Assembly (NCBI RefSeq): GCF_020991455.1
Contig: NZ_JAJMOX010000006.1
Coordinates: 248,001 to 312,000 of the forward strand
Source: Flavobacterium sp. JAS
GTDB taxonomy: Bacteria; Bacteroidota; Bacteroidia; Flavobacteriales; Flavobacteriaceae
Reading direction: 5' to 3'
Length of the DNA: 64,000 bases
Shown here: positions 25,508-35,019 of the stretch, in pieces
Layout: each line of letters opens with the position of its first letter
Numbering within the stretch: the stretch's first letter is position 1
Notes under the pieces: generated by a model
The model's input: the letters and a program-made list of their open reading frames with translations, nothing else
What the model was told of the DNA's origin: nothing
Database searches by the model: none
Program-made: the position numbers and the translations under genes

Positions 25508-26227
25508 TTATAATTTTACCTTTTTCAAAAAGTCAGAACGATACGTTTCGCTTAAAATTAGCGTACTATTTTTATCATTTTTTTCTAAATGATGCAATAC
25601 AATTTCGTTATGATTAAAAAACTTAATTGCTTTTACGGCGACAATTTCTTTTTTGTTTATTCGGCAGAAATCAGCATCAGGTAATTCGCTTAAGAGGGTG
25701 TCAAATTTTACGTTTTTCAGGTTTAGAAAACTCCCGTCAACCAAAAGAACTGTTTTGTCGCGGCTATCACTAACGGCTGTTTTGATATACTGAATCTGAT
25801 TAAAATACAATAAGGTTTTACCTTTATCGGTATTTAATTGTGTGAATTTTTTGGACGCATCGGGTTTTTCAAAACGTTCAAGAGTTTTTGAGATTGCTTT
25901 TTGCAAACGTTCCAGTTTTACCGGTTTTGTGATATAATCTACTGCGTCGATGTTAAAAGCATCGGCGGCGTATTCTTTATAAGCCGTGCAGAAAATAACT
26001 AATTTATTATCCAGCATTTCTGCCAGATGCAAACCATCAATTCCCGGCATTTCGATATCTGATATTAGTAAATCAAAATCGAGATTCGGGATTTCGGCAA
26101 GGAGTTTTTCAGGATTATTAAAGGTCTTTACGATTTCGACTTCTGGAATTTGTTCGCAAAGCATTTTTAGGTACATTAATCCTGGTAACTCATCGTCCAG
26201 TAGCAAGCATTTCAGTTTTGTATTCAA
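25508..26227 (-). CDS. LytTR-type response regulator
   Basis: A 239-residue regulator with a receiver domain (1-120; acidic pocket DDE at residues 11-13, phospho-acceptor Asp57 in LLISDIEMPGIDG, TKPVKLERL) and a LytTR DNA-binding domain (about 135-239; YIKTAVSDSRDKTVLLVDGSF, FCRINKKEIVAVKAIKFF). Its start lies inside the kinase gene (38-base overlap), the usual arrangement of LytS/LytTR pairs, so the pair is co-translated. Target genes are unknown. Confidence 0.94.
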   Translation of the reverse strand: MNTKLKCLLLDDELPGLMYLKMLCEQIPEVEIVKTFNNPEKLLAEIPNLDFDLLISDIEMPGIDGLHLAEMLDNKLVIFCTAYKEYAADAFNIDAVDYITKPVKLERLQKAISKTLERFEKPDASKKFTQLNTDKGKTLLYFNQIQYIKTAVSDSRDKTVLLVDGSFLNLKNVKFDTLLSELPDADFCRINKKEIVAVKAIKFFNHNEIVLHHLEKNDKNSTLILSETYRSDFLKKVKL

Positions 26228-26951
26228 GTAAATCTATTTTAAGATGGGCGATATAAATGTCGTTTTCTACGAATTTATCAAGTTTGAAATTGTTTTTATA
26301 TATAATACGCAATCTGTGTTCTAAAGTGGTGTGGCCAAAACCGCTGCGTTCTTTTTTTAATACTTTTTTATCGGATATTTTGTTCGAAACAGTCATAAAA
26401 AAAGCATTGTCTTTAAATTCAAAAACTACTGATATAAAAGCATCGGCACTTTGCAAATCAGCGTGTTTAAAGGCATTTTCGATTAAATCGATCGAAATTA
26501 AAGGTGCCAATAAAGGTTGTTCGTATAATTTGTCGTCCTTATTGATATTGGTTTTGATCTTTAATTCAAAAAGCGGACTGATTTTGATTTTGTTGATTTC
26601 GATTAAATTCAGGGCAAAATCAATTTCTTCTTTGGCGGTAACAAATTTCTTTTTGCTTTCGTATAAAATATAATCCAAAACATTCGCCAGTTTATCCAAA
26701 GCAAAATAAGTCTGATAAGCATGTGACTGAATCGAATTCAGGATATTCTTAAACAAATGCGGATTCAGTTTTGATTCTAAAGTTTCTAACTGCAAATCAT
26801 TCACCTTCATTTCGAGTGCATAAAAACTCTTCTCGGCATCATCTTTTGCTTTTTTGAATTGCAATAGTTGATACATTAAAAAACAGATAATGACAATTAG
26901 CAATAAAAGAATTGCCAGAAAAATAAAAGTGATAGTGTTGTTTTCTTGCAT
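26190..26951 (-). CDS. LytS-like histidine kinase with one membrane helix
   Basis: A 253-residue kinase with helix TITFIFLAILLLLIVIICFLM, a short coiled coil, then the His_kinase domain with phospho-acceptor His in LESKLNPHLFKNILNSIQSHA and an N-box LIENAFKHADLQ. The G-box GFGHTTLEHRLRIIY is typical of this family. It lacks a sensor domain, so the stimulus may be membrane-based or come from a partner. The start at 26951 is preferred over an in-frame ATG at 26993, which would lie in the CACGAATT repeat. Confidence 0.92.
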   Translation of the reverse strand: MQENNTITFIFLAILLLLIVIICFLMYQLLQFKKAKDDAEKSFYALEMKVNDLQLETLESKLNPHLFKNILNSIQSHAYQTYFALDKLANVLDYILYESKKKFVTAKEEIDFALNLIEINKIKISPLFELKIKTNINKDDKLYEQPLLAPLISIDLIENAFKHADLQSADAFISVVFEFKDNAFFMTVSNKISDKKVLKKERSGFGHTTLEHRLRIIYKNNFKLDKFVENDIYIAHLKIDLLEYKTEMLATGR

Positions 26952-27298
26952 TGTTATGTAAAGTTTTTTGCCACGAATTTCACGAAAAAGCACGAATTAA
27001 AATTATTATAAATCTGCTTAAATCTGTGTAAATCTGCGTGCTATTTTTTTGCCCACGGATTTTGCGGATTAAACGGATTTACGCTGTTTGTGTTTGTTAT
27101 TTTTGATCGTAAAAAGAAATCCTATAAATCTGTTATCTGCAAAATCTGCGTATTGTTTTTTTGCCACGAATTCACGAATTTAAAATTTAAATAATCTGCT
27201 TAATCTGCAAAATCTGCGAGAACATTTTTTTATTTAATTTAAAATAAATTAAGTCGGTGTAAATCCGTTTAATCCGTAAAATCCGCGGGCAATATTTC
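26952..27298. repeat. Repeat cluster of CACGAATT and AAATCTGC motifs
   Basis: No gene. GCCACGAATTTCACG starts at 26970 and GCCACGAATTCACGAATT at 27163-27180. AATCTG recurs with a 10-base period at 27011, 27021 and 27031, and similar AATCTGC/AATCCG units continue to 27290. The cluster separates two minus-strand genes. Confidence 0.65.
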
Positions 27299-27628
27299 TT
27301 AATGACTAGAAACAAACTTCAACCCAATAATTGAAGCAATTAAAGTCGAAAGAAAAAATATTCTCCAGAAAGTTGCCGGTTCTTTAAAAATTAATATTCC
27401 AACCAAAACAGTTCCAACGGCGCCAATTCCTGTCCAAACGGCATAAGCGGTTCCAATTGGCAAAACCTGCGTGGCTTTGTATAATAAAAACATGCTAATC
27501 GAAAGACAAACAAAAAAGCCAATCATCCAGTAAGTAGATTGTATTCCTGTTGTTTCTTTGGCTTTGCCTAAACAGGAAGCAAATGCAACTTCAAAAAGTC
27601 CTGCAATTATTAATAAAATCCAGTTCAT
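27299..27628 (-). CDS. sugE: Small multidrug resistance family exporter, SugE/Gdx subtype
   Basis: A 109-residue four-helix inner-membrane proton antiporter working as an antiparallel dimer. The essential Glu13 is in IIAGLFEVAFA. The stretch LPIGTAYAVWTGIGAVGTVLVG matches SugE (guanidinium exporter, Gdx) rather than EmrE, which has IAYAIWSGVG. Gdx members export guanidinium ion, and the family is often under a guanidine riboswitch. I see no such riboswitch motif in the 178 bases upstream, which is too short and AT-rich to judge confidently. Confidence 0.9.
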   Translation of the reverse strand: MNWILLIIAGLFEVAFASCLGKAKETTGIQSTYWMIGFFVCLSISMFLLYKATQVLPIGTAYAVWTGIGAVGTVLVGILIFKEPATFWRIFFLSTLIASIIGLKFVSSH

Positions 27629-27806
27629 TTTCGTTTCATTTTTAAATTTAAGTACAAATATGAGAAAAGCTAACGTAGGATTGTATAAAAGATCTAATTT
27701 TTCCTAAAAATCAGAATATCAATTGTGTTAACAAACAGTAAAAACGAGCCGAATATTTATGATTTCGAGCACTTTTCACTACATTTGCATCCATTTTAAA
27801 GAATTT

Positions 27807-30173
27807 ATGAAAAACGCTGTACAAGTTGGATTTTGGGAAAAATTAGCCAGAATCATACTTAAAAATAGAATTGCGATACTCGTTGGGGTTTCAGCTCTGA
27901 CAATTTTCCTTGGTTACCAATGGAAAAACCTTGCTATGACCTATACTGAAGCGAATTTGCTTCCTAAAAATCATATCGCGAATAAAGACTATCAAAAATT
28001 CCTTGACAAATTTGGTGAAGAAGGGAATCTTGTTGTAATTGGTTTTCAGGATCCTAAGTTTTTTACTCCAAAAAATTATGCAGCCTGGAATGAATTAATG
28101 ACGGGTTTAAAAAAGTCTAAAGAAGTTGATCTAGTAGTTTCTTTAAATGATTTGAAAAAACTGGAAAAAGATACCGTTAACGAAAAATTTGTTCTGGCTC
28201 CGTTTATAGATCAGAGTAAAGCGGTTGATCCTGAATATTTAAAAAAGGTACAATACGATTTATTTCATAATCTGCCTTTTTACGAAGGATTATTGTATAA
28301 TAAAGAAAGCGGTAGTATTCGTTCAGCGGTTTACATTAATAAAGCGCTTGTAAATACGGCCGAAAGAAAAACTTTTATCCTTGAAAATTTGGTTCCGAAG
28401 ATCGATAAATTTGAGAAAACTACCGGAATCGATTTGAAAGTTTCGGGAATGCCATACATCAGAACAATTAATGCTGATAATATGAAAGGCGAAATAGGCC
28501 TCTTTATTGGCGCGGCTTTATTCACCGTTTCGTTGATTTTCTTTTTCTTTTTCCGTTCGTATAGAGCAACATTTTTATCCATTTGTATTTTACTTGTTGG
28601 TGTAATCTGGTCTTTTGGGACACTTGGATTATTTCATTATAAAATAACGATTTTAACGGCTATTATTCCGCCATTAATTATTGTAATTGGTATTACGAAT
28701 TGTATTTTCCTGATCAATAAATACCAGCAGGAAATAAAATTGCACAACAATCAGGCAAAGGCTTTACAACGTATTATTTCAAAAATTGGAGTTTCGACTT
28801 TAATGACGAATTTGACAACGGCGATAGGTTTTGCGACGTTTATGATTACAGGAAACGATCTTCTTTTTGAGTTTGGTTTAGTGACTTCGATCAACGTGAT
28901 TTCGGTTTATTTATTGACGCTTTTAATTGTGCCAATTGTGTACAGTTTTATGGAAGTTCCGGGAGAAAAACATTTGTACCATTTGACTAAAACCTACATT
29001 TCGACTTTGTTGGATTTTGTAGAGAATGTGGTGAAATACAAACGAAAAGTAATCTATACTATTTATGGATTGTTATTGGTTTTTAGTATAATTGGAGTTT
29101 TGCAAATGAAAGTTTCAGGAAGTTTAATTGGTGAAATGCCAAAAAGCGCTTCTTTCTATAAAGACATTCTGTTTTATGAAAAAGAATTTAACGGTGTAAT
29201 GCCACTCGAAATAATGATTAACACCAAACATAAAAAAGGTGTTATGAAATTATCGACAATGCGAAAAATGGATGAGTTGCAAAACACAATTGCAAGTCTT
29301 CCGGAATTGTCAAAACCGGTTTCTGTGGTGAATTTGGTTAAATATTCGAAACAGGCTTATTATAACGGAAATCCTGAATATTACCAATTGCCAACTGCGC
29401 AGGAACAAGCTTTTATTTTGACGTATGCTAAGAATGCAACAAAAAATAGTAAAGACAATCTAATGAAAGCGTATGTAGATTCGACTGGACAATATGCCCG
29501 AATCACAACTTTCATGAAAGATATTGGGACGCATGAAATGGCGAAAGTCGAGAAAAAATTACACAATAAAATTGATGAGATCTTTCCTAAAGATCGTTAT
29601 GAGGTTACCGTTACCGGAAAAGCATTGGTTTTCCAGAAAGGAACATCTTATTTGGTTGACAACTTAATCGAATCGCTGATTTTTGCGATTTTGGTAATTG
29701 CGATTTTGATGCTTTATTTATTCAGATCATTCAAAATGGTTTTTGCATCGGTAATTACGAATGTTTTGCCGCTTTGTATTACGTCTGGATTGATGGGTTA
29801 TTTCGGGATTCCGTTAAAGCCGTCTACAATTTTAGTATTTAGTATAGCGTTTGGAATCTCGGTCGATAATGCGATTCAGTTTATGGCAAAGTACAAACAT
29901 GATTTAATACAAAGTAACGGGAAGGTGAAAAAATCTGTTTTCAGTGCTTTGAGAGAAACCGGAATTAGTACTTTTTATACTTCGGTAGTTTTAATTTTAG
30001 GATTTGCTACTTTCACGCTTTCTAGTTTTAGCGGAACGATTGCTCTTGGAGGATTAATTTCTTGTACATTGGCGTTTGCAATGTTTGCTAATTTATTGGT
30101 TTTACCGGCTTTGGTTCTGACTTTTGAGAAAAAGAAAGCGAAGAAAGAGGATTTAGAAGGGCTGGAAGATTAG
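27807..30173 (+). CDS. MMPL/RND-type transporter
   Basis: A 788-residue inner-membrane protein with two six-helix halves. The first helix is in ILKNRIAILVGVSALTIFL, followed by a large periplasmic loop. Helices 2-6 follow from about residue 225 (GLFIGAALFTVSLIFFFFF, with GITNCIFLINKY in the middle). A second loop comes next and then the mirrored half (FSIAFGISVDNAIQFMAKY). This is the MMPL layout; relatives such as HpnN export hydrophobic lipids. A longer reading begins at 27759, but the TACATTTG -7 element at 27780-27787 falls in it, so the start at 27807 is preferred. No membrane-fusion partner is adjacent. Confidence 0.9.
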   Translation: MKNAVQVGFWEKLARIILKNRIAILVGVSALTIFLGYQWKNLAMTYTEANLLPKNHIANKDYQKFLDKFGEEGNLVVIGFQDPKFFTPKNYAAWNELMTGLKKSKEVDLVVSLNDLKKLEKDTVNEKFVLAPFIDQSKAVDPEYLKKVQYDLFHNLPFYEGLLYNKESGSIRSAVYINKALVNTAERKTFILENLVPKIDKFEKTTGIDLKVSGMPYIRTINADNMKGEIGLFIGAALFTVSLIFFFFFRSYRATFLSICILLVGVIWSFGTLGLFHYKITILTAIIPPLIIVIGITNCIFLINKYQQEIKLHNNQAKALQRIISKIGVSTLMTNLTTAIGFATFMITGNDLLFEFGLVTSINVISVYLLTLLIVPIVYSFMEVPGEKHLYHLTKTYISTLLDFVENVVKYKRKVIYTIYGLLLVFSIIGVLQMKVSGSLIGEMPKSASFYKDILFYEKEFNGVMPLEIMINTKHKKGVMKLSTMRKMDELQNTIASLPELSKPVSVVNLVKYSKQAYYNGNPEYYQLPTAQEQAFILTYAKNATKNSKDNLMKAYVDSTGQYARITTFMKDIGTHEMAKVEKKLHNKIDEIFPKDRYEVTVTGKALVFQKGTSYLVDNLIESLIFAILVIAILMLYLFRSFKMVFASVITNVLPLCITSGLMGYFGIPLKPSTILVFSIAFGISVDNAIQFMAKYKHDLIQSNGKVKKSVFSALRETGISTFYTSVVLILGFATFTLSSFSGTIALGGLISCTLAFAMFANLLVLPALVLTFEKKKAKKEDLEGLED

Positions 30174-30179
30174 TTTTTT

Positions 30180-30457
30180 TTCGCCACGAATTCACGAATT
30201 AAACATATAATCTTTGTCAAAGTTTGAACGCAAACTTGTCATTTCGATGAAGGAGAAATCTCCGCGAGAAGCTCTACAAAGATTGGCTTTTAGTCGCGGA
30301 ATTACTTGCGGAAATCCCTCGTTCCTCGGAATGACAAAAATGAAAATAATCGGTTCTTTTTGGAAACTAGCGCCGAGCCCTGATAGTCCCGAAACTTAGG
30401 GAGTACCCTTTTTCTTACTTCTTTAGAAAGAAAAAGATATAGCGGATAGCGGGAAAC
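30180..30457. repeat. Composite repeat block in the 363-base gap before asnS
   Basis: Three dispersed repeats stand in series: GCCACGAATTCACGAATT (30183-30200), an element bounded by inverted TTGTCATT (30236-30243) and AATGACAA (30330-30337) with AAGGAGAAATCTCC inside, and the hairpin repeat GATATAGCGGATAGCGGGA (30375-30456). The reading frame across 30214-30399 is translated repeat, not a gene. Confidence 0.65.
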
Positions 30458-30483
30458 AGCTTCTAATTTTAATTATTATCGTT

Positions 30484-30491
30484 TATATTTG
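30484..30491 (+). promoter_or_regulatory. -7 element of asnS
   Basis: TATATTTG matches TANNTTTG and lies 46 bases before the ATG, just after the repeat block. Confidence 0.5.
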
Positions 30492-30536
30492 CAGTTATTA
30501 CACAACAAATAATTTAATTTCAATATTATATATAAA

Positions 30537-31982
30537 ATGAAACACACAAAAGTTAAAGACTTATTAAACAGTACGACGACGCTTCAGGAGGTTAATGCAA
30601 AAGGATGGGTGAGAACATTTAGAAATAATCAGTTCATCGCGCTTAATGACGGTTCTACCATTAATAATATACAATGTGTTGTTGATTTTGAAAATACACC
30701 GGATGAAACTTTAAAAAGAATTACTACCGGAGCTGCTATTTCTGTGATTGGTACTTTGATCGAAAGTAAAGGTGCGGGTCAGAAATATGAAATTCAGGTG
30801 AATAAATTGGAGATCTTAGGAGATTCTGATGCGGAGAAATTCCCAATGCAGCCTAAAAAACACTCTTTAGAATTCTTAAGAGAAAATGCACATTTACGTG
30901 TTCGTACAAATGCTTTTGGAGCAATTATGCGCGTGCGTTCGGTATTGTCGTTTGCGGTTCACAACTATTTTCAACAAAAAGGATTTGTGTATGTAAATAC
31001 GCCAATTATTACCGGATCTGATGCTGAAGGTGCTGGAGAAATGTTTAAAGTTACGGCTTTGCCTTTCGACAATACGCCAAGAACTGAGGACGGAAAAGTA
31101 AACTATAAAGAAGATTTCTTTGGAAAAGAAACGAACTTAACGGTTTCGGGACAATTAGAAGGAGAAACTTTTGCAATGGCTTTGGGTCAGATTTATACTT
31201 TTGGACCAACTTTTAGAGCTGAGAATTCAAATACTTCTCGTCACCTTGCAGAATTCTGGATGATTGAGCCAGAAGTTGCTTTCAACGACCTTGATGACAA
31301 CATGGATTTGGCTGAAGATTTTATTCAGTATGTTATAAAATATGCTTTAGACAATTGTAAAGATGATTTGGCATTCTTGGAAGGAAGACTTATTGAAGAA
31401 GAAAAATCAAAACCTCAAGCGGACAGAAGCGAAATGCCTTTGTTGGAGAAATTAAATTTCGTTTTGGAGAACAACTTCAAACGTGTTTCTTATACTGAAG
31501 CAATTGATATTTTGAGAGATTCAACTCCAAATAAAAAGAAAAAATTCAACTATATCATCAACGAATGGGGAGCTGATTTACAATCAGAACATGAACGTTT
31601 CTTGGTTGAGAAGCACTTTAAATGTCCGGTAATTTTATACGATTACCCGGCAAACATTAAAGCTTTTTACATGCGTTTGAATGATAATACAGAGCCTGGA
31701 AGAGAAACAGTTCGTGCAATGGATATCCTTTTCCCTGGAATTGGAGAAATCGTTGGTGGTTCTGAAAGAGAAGAGCGTTACGATGTTTTGATCGAAAAAA
31801 TGAAAGCTCTTGAAATCGACGAAGAAGAATTATCATGGTATTTAGACACCAGAAGATTTGGATCAGCGACTCACGCAGGTTTCGGATTAGGATTTGAGCG
31901 TTTGGTATTGTTTGTAACTGGAATGACAAACATTAGAGATGTAATTCCTTTCCCGAGAACTCCGGGTAACGCAGAATTTTAA
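30537..31982 (+). CDS. asnS: Asparaginyl-tRNA synthetase
   Basis: A class II synthetase of 481 residues. It has an N-terminal OB-fold anticodon domain (about 15-110), then the catalytic core with motif 2 [33 protein letters not shown], and motif 3 [15 protein letters not shown] followed by [13 protein letters not shown]. The last part is the AsnRS/AspRS signature. The Asn type is favoured by the 481-residue length (AspRS carries a GAD insert and is near 590). A long palindrome follows 20 bases after the stop and rpoN starts soon after. Confidence 0.96.
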   Translation: MKHTKVKDLLNSTTTLQEVNAKGWVRTFRNNQFIALNDGSTINNIQCVVDFENTPDETLKRITTGAAISVIGTLIESKGAGQKYEIQVNKLEILGDSDAEKFPMQPKKHSLEFLRENAHLRVRTNAFGAIMRVRSVLSFAVHNYFQQKGFVYVNTPIITGSDAEGAGEMFKVTALPFDNTPRTEDGKVNYKEDFFGKETNLTVSGQLEGETFAMALGQIYTFGPTFRAENSNTSRHLAEFWMIEPEVAFNDLDDNMDLAEDFIQYVIKYALDNCKDDLAFLEGRLIEEEKSKPQADRSEMPLLEKLNFVLENNFKRVSYTEAIDILRDSTPNKKKKFNYIINEWGADLQSEHERFLVEKHFKCPVILYDYPANIKAFYMRLNDNTEPGRETVRAMDILFPGIGEIVGGSEREERYDVLIEKMKALEIDEEELSWYLDTRRFGSATHAGFGLGFERLVLFVTGMTNIRDVIPFPRTPGNAEF

Positions 31983-32002
31983 TAAAAAAAGTTATAAAAT
32001 TT

Positions 32003-32064
32003 GTTTCAGGTTTCAAGTTTCAGGTTGTTGAACGTTCAGCAACCTGAAACTTGAAACTTGAAAC
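32003..32064. repeat. TTTCAAGTTTCAGG palindrome between asnS and rpoN
   Basis: Arms of 25 bases (32003-32027 and 32040-32064) pair with one mismatch around a 12-base loop. A T run follows, so it may terminate asnS transcription. The arm sequence recurs inside leuS at 59389-59460. Confidence 0.8.
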
Positions 32065-32079
32065 TTTTAACAAAAATAA

Positions 32080-33540
32080 ATGCTAAAGCAATTTTTAAAT
32101 TTAAAATTATCCCAAAAATTATCTCCACAGCAAATTCAGCTGATGAAGTTAATTCAATTGCCTACGCAAGCTTTTGAGCAACGTTTATTAGAAGAAATGA
32201 ACGAAAATCCGGCTCTGGAAGCTGGAAAAGAAGAAGAATACGAAGCTGATGAATTCGCAAATGAAGACTACGACGATTATGACGATGCTGAATCGGACAG
32301 AATCGAAGCGGACGATATTAACATTGATGAATATTTAAGCGACGACGATACTCCGGATTACAAAACTCAGGTGAACAATTATAGTGAAGACGAAGAACGT
32401 GAAACACCTTTTGCTTCGCCAATTAGTTTTCATCAGGATTTAATCAATCAGCTGAATACTTTTATTTTGAATGATGAAGAACGCGAAATCGCCGAATTCC
32501 TTGTTGGAAGTATTGATGATATGGGTTACATCCGCAGAAGCGTTCCGGATATTGTAGATGATATGGCATTTACTCAGGGTATTTATACCGATGAGAAAAT
32601 GGTCGAAAAAATGCTTCAGGTGATTCATGAACTAGAACCATCAGGAGTTGGAGCGCGTGATTTGCAAGAATGTTTATTGCTGCAATTAAAGCATAAAACG
32701 CCAACGGAATATGTTGATTTAGCGATTGATATTATCGAAAATCAGTTTGATGCTTTTACTAAAAAACATTACGATAAACTACTTCAAAAATACGGTGTTT
32801 CGAATGAACAGCTTAAAAAAGCGATTCATGAAATTGAAAGACTAAACCCGAAACCAGGAGGATCTTACACCGGAAACAATAAAGTAACCGAAAATGTAGT
32901 TCCGGATTTTGCGATCAGAATTGTTGACGGCGAACTTGAACTGACCTTAAACGGAAGAAATGCTCCGTCTTTGCATGTTTCTAAGGATTATCAGGAAATG
33001 ATGCAGACGTACAAAGATTCCCGTGATAAATCATCGGCACAAAAAGATGCGGTTCAGTTTATTAAACAAAAACTGGATTCGGCAAAATGGTTCATTGACG
33101 CGATTAGACAACGTCAGGAAACACTTTTTGTAACCATGAATGCGATTATGCATTATCAGGAAGAATATTTCTTAGACGGTGACGAAACCAAACTAAAACC
33201 AATGATCTTAAAAGACATTGCAGATATGGTTGGTTTGGATATTTCGACGATTTCACGTGTTGCAAACAGTAAATATGTTGAAACGCCATACGGAACAAAA
33301 CTTATTAAAGAGTTTTTCTCTGAAGCGATGAAAAACGATCAGGGTGAAGATGTTTCGACTTTGGAAATCAAAAAAATTCTTCAGAATACAATTGAAGAAG
33401 AAGATAAAAAGAAACCTTTGCCGGATGATCAATTGGCAGAAATATTAAAAGAAAAAGGATACCCGATTGCTCGTAGAACGATTGCAAAATATCGTGAACA
33501 ACTTGATATTCCGGTAGCAAGAATGCGTAAGAAGATTTAA
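32080..33540 (+). CDS. rpoN: RNA polymerase sigma-54 factor
   Basis: A 486-residue sigma-54. Region I starts MLKQFLNLKLSQKLSPQQIQ (Leu/Gln-rich activator contact). Region II is a very acidic linker (about 45-105, EEEYEADEF, DDYDD). The core-binding and DNA-binding parts follow (LEPSGVGARDLQECLLLQL; HTH around ADMVGLDISTISRVANSKY), and the RpoN box reads ARRTIAKYREQLDIP. It is the partner of the NtrC-type activator at 12207-13553. No sigma-54 modulation genes are adjacent. Confidence 0.97.
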   Translation: MLKQFLNLKLSQKLSPQQIQLMKLIQLPTQAFEQRLLEEMNENPALEAGKEEEYEADEFANEDYDDYDDAESDRIEADDINIDEYLSDDDTPDYKTQVNNYSEDEERETPFASPISFHQDLINQLNTFILNDEEREIAEFLVGSIDDMGYIRRSVPDIVDDMAFTQGIYTDEKMVEKMLQVIHELEPSGVGARDLQECLLLQLKHKTPTEYVDLAIDIIENQFDAFTKKHYDKLLQKYGVSNEQLKKAIHEIERLNPKPGGSYTGNNKVTENVVPDFAIRIVDGELELTLNGRNAPSLHVSKDYQEMMQTYKDSRDKSSAQKDAVQFIKQKLDSAKWFIDAIRQRQETLFVTMNAIMHYQEEYFLDGDETKLKPMILKDIADMVGLDISTISRVANSKYVETPYGTKLIKEFFSEAMKNDQGEDVSTLEIKKILQNTIEEEDKKKPLPDDQLAEILKEKGYPIARRTIAKYREQLDIPVARMRKKI

Positions 33541-33546
33541 TATAAA

Positions 33547-33643
33547 CCGGACTGAAGTCCGGCCTTACAATATTGTTCGAGCCGAAGGCTCTTTTACAGT
33601 TTCAAAGGAACCTATTATATTGTAGAGCTGGACTTCAGTCCAG
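33547..33643. repeat. CTGGACTTCAGTCCAG repeat element, copy 1
   Basis: Palindromes CCGGACTGAAGTCCGG (33547-33562) and CTGGACTTCAGTCCAG (33628-33643) bound the element. Its right half (33597-33643) reads as the reverse complement of 58211-58259, so two copies lie in opposite orientation. Predicted open frames here are translated repeat. Confidence 0.7.
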
Positions 33644-33676
33644 TTTAGACAAAGGAATATCATTTTATACAAATAG

Positions 33677-33716
33677 AAAACCCGACAAATTCAAAATCTG
33701 TCGGGTTTTGTTTTAT
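33677..33716. terminator. Bidirectional terminator after rpoN region
   Basis: AAAACCCGACA-N11-TGTCGGGTTTT, with A run left and T run right. It also serves the convergent minus-strand gene ending at 33731. Confidence 0.85.
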
Positions 33717-33730
33717 AATAGAATTTCTAA

Positions 33731-34159
33731 TTATTTATACTGTTCGGGCGTTATTGTAACCTCAAACATATAGTTTTCTTTTTTGTCATCATAATTATAA
33801 ATTAAAGTAAAATCGTTATCCCGAAATGCCTGAAGTCCCGGATTTGCTTTAACGGTACTAAGAAGACTTTCTTCAATGTTTTCTTTGATTATTTTAATAT
33901 CAGCAGTTTCTTTTTCAACATTTAATAAAGTCAAATTGTACTGAACAACTTTGTCTTTTGGCAAAGTAACATTGTCCAGACGAATTCCTTCCTGAATGAC
34001 TAAAGGGCAATTTTGATTGTACTTTTCAACCAATTCAACCATTTCCGTGTCAGTCACAGGTTCTTTAAAAGAATAATATAAGACTAAAACTAACGATAAT
34101 GCTACAATTGCACTTATTACTAAAATAGTTAAATTCTTTTTTGTTGTAGGTTTCTGCAT
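33731..34159 (-). CDS. Membrane-anchored protein of unknown function
   Basis: A 142-residue protein with a basic start (MQKPTTKKN), one helix (LTILVISAIVALSLVLVLYYSF) and an extracytoplasmic domain of about 110 residues rich in Glu, Lys and Asn, containing NCPLVIQEGIRLDNVTLP. Similar single-helix proteins with a CP motif occur in Flavobacterium. I cannot name a family. The gene lies 33 bases after tdk on the same strand and could be co-transcribed with it. Confidence 0.75.
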   Translation of the reverse strand: MQKPTTKKNLTILVISAIVALSLVLVLYYSFKEPVTDTEMVELVEKYNQNCPLVIQEGIRLDNVTLPKDKVVQYNLTLLNVEKETADIKIIKENIEESLLSTVKANPGLQAFRDNDFTLIYNYDDKKENYMFEVTITPEQYK

Positions 34160-34192
34160 TTGTAGTTTTTTTGTTGTGAAGAAAAAGAATAT

Positions 34193-34783
34193 TTACTTAT
34201 CCTGACTTTTTTTCATCGCATTATAATAAGCCGCACGGCTTAGCGGTTCGTATTCTTCAGTTTCACCTAGCATAACTAATTTGTCGTTATCTGTTTTACG
34301 GAAACTATAGTTAGCAAGATTTCCCGTTCTGGTACAAACGGCGTGAACTTTTGTTACATATTCGGCTGTAGCCATAAGTGCAGGCATTGGTCCGAAAGGA
34401 TTTCCTTTAAAATCCATATCAAGTCCGGCAACTATCACACGAATTCCCTGATTAGCAAGATCATTACAAACCGTAACGATTTCATCATCAAAAAACTGAG
34501 CTTCGTCAATACCAATAACGTCGCAGCCTTGTGCTAAGATAGCAATATTGGCGGCGGCGGGAACCGGAGTTGAACGAATTTCGTTGGCATCATGAGAAAC
34601 GACCATTTCGTCATGATAGCGGGTATCAATAGCGGGTTTAAAAATTTCGACTCTTTGTTTGGCAAATTGGGCGCGTTTTAATCTGCGGATTAACTCCTCG
34701 GTTTTACCCGAAAACATTGATCCACAAATAACTTCAATCCAACCAAATTGTTCTTTGTGATTTACTGTATTTTCGAGAAACAT
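34193..34783 (-). CDS. tdk: Thymidine kinase
   Basis: Phosphorylates thymidine in the salvage pathway. The 196-residue TK1-type protein has P-loop [15 protein letters not shown], Walker B IDEAQFF and the lasso region [21 protein letters not shown]. The zinc-ligand Cys pairs of the family are mostly absent: only one Cys ([10 protein letters not shown]) stands where CxxC is usual. The frame is open to 34915, but the ATG at 34783 matches the family start, and a minus-strand TACTTTTG -7 element at 34874-34881 lies upstream of it. Confidence 0.94.
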   Translation of the reverse strand: MFLENTVNHKEQFGWIEVICGSMFSGKTEELIRRLKRAQFAKQRVEIFKPAIDTRYHDEMVVSHDANEIRSTPVPAAANIAILAQGCDVIGIDEAQFFDDEIVTVCNDLANQGIRVIVAGLDMDFKGNPFGPMPALMATAEYVTKVHAVCTRTGNLANYSFRKTDNDKLVMLGETEEYEPLSRAAYYNAMKKSQDK

Positions 34784-35019
34784 TTTGTATTTTTCTACCT
34801 TTAAAAATGAATAGTTTTTATTACTTTGTACTGGTAATAAATTGACGTAAAATTTTGATGTTTTACGTTTTTTCAAAAGTAGAAAATTTTTATCAAATCG
34901 GAGATTCGCGAACACTTATTAACAGAAATAAAAAATTGTTCTGCGAATTTTCCACAAGAATAAAAGCATTAGATTACAAAATATACTAAAATACCCTATT
35001 CACTATAATTTCAACAGTT

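Noticed and set aside
26994..27298. A CRISPR-like array because of AATCTG units with a 10-base period.
   Set aside because: Units are too short and irregular, without spacers or cas genes.
30214..30399. A short plus-strand frame containing SPREALQRLAF and FLGMTKMKI.
   Set aside because: It is a translation of dispersed repeats (TTGTCATT...AATGACAA and the hairpin repeat), not a gene.
33573..33773. A 66-codon frame after rpoN.
   Set aside because: It runs through the CTGGACTTCAGTCCAG element and a terminator.
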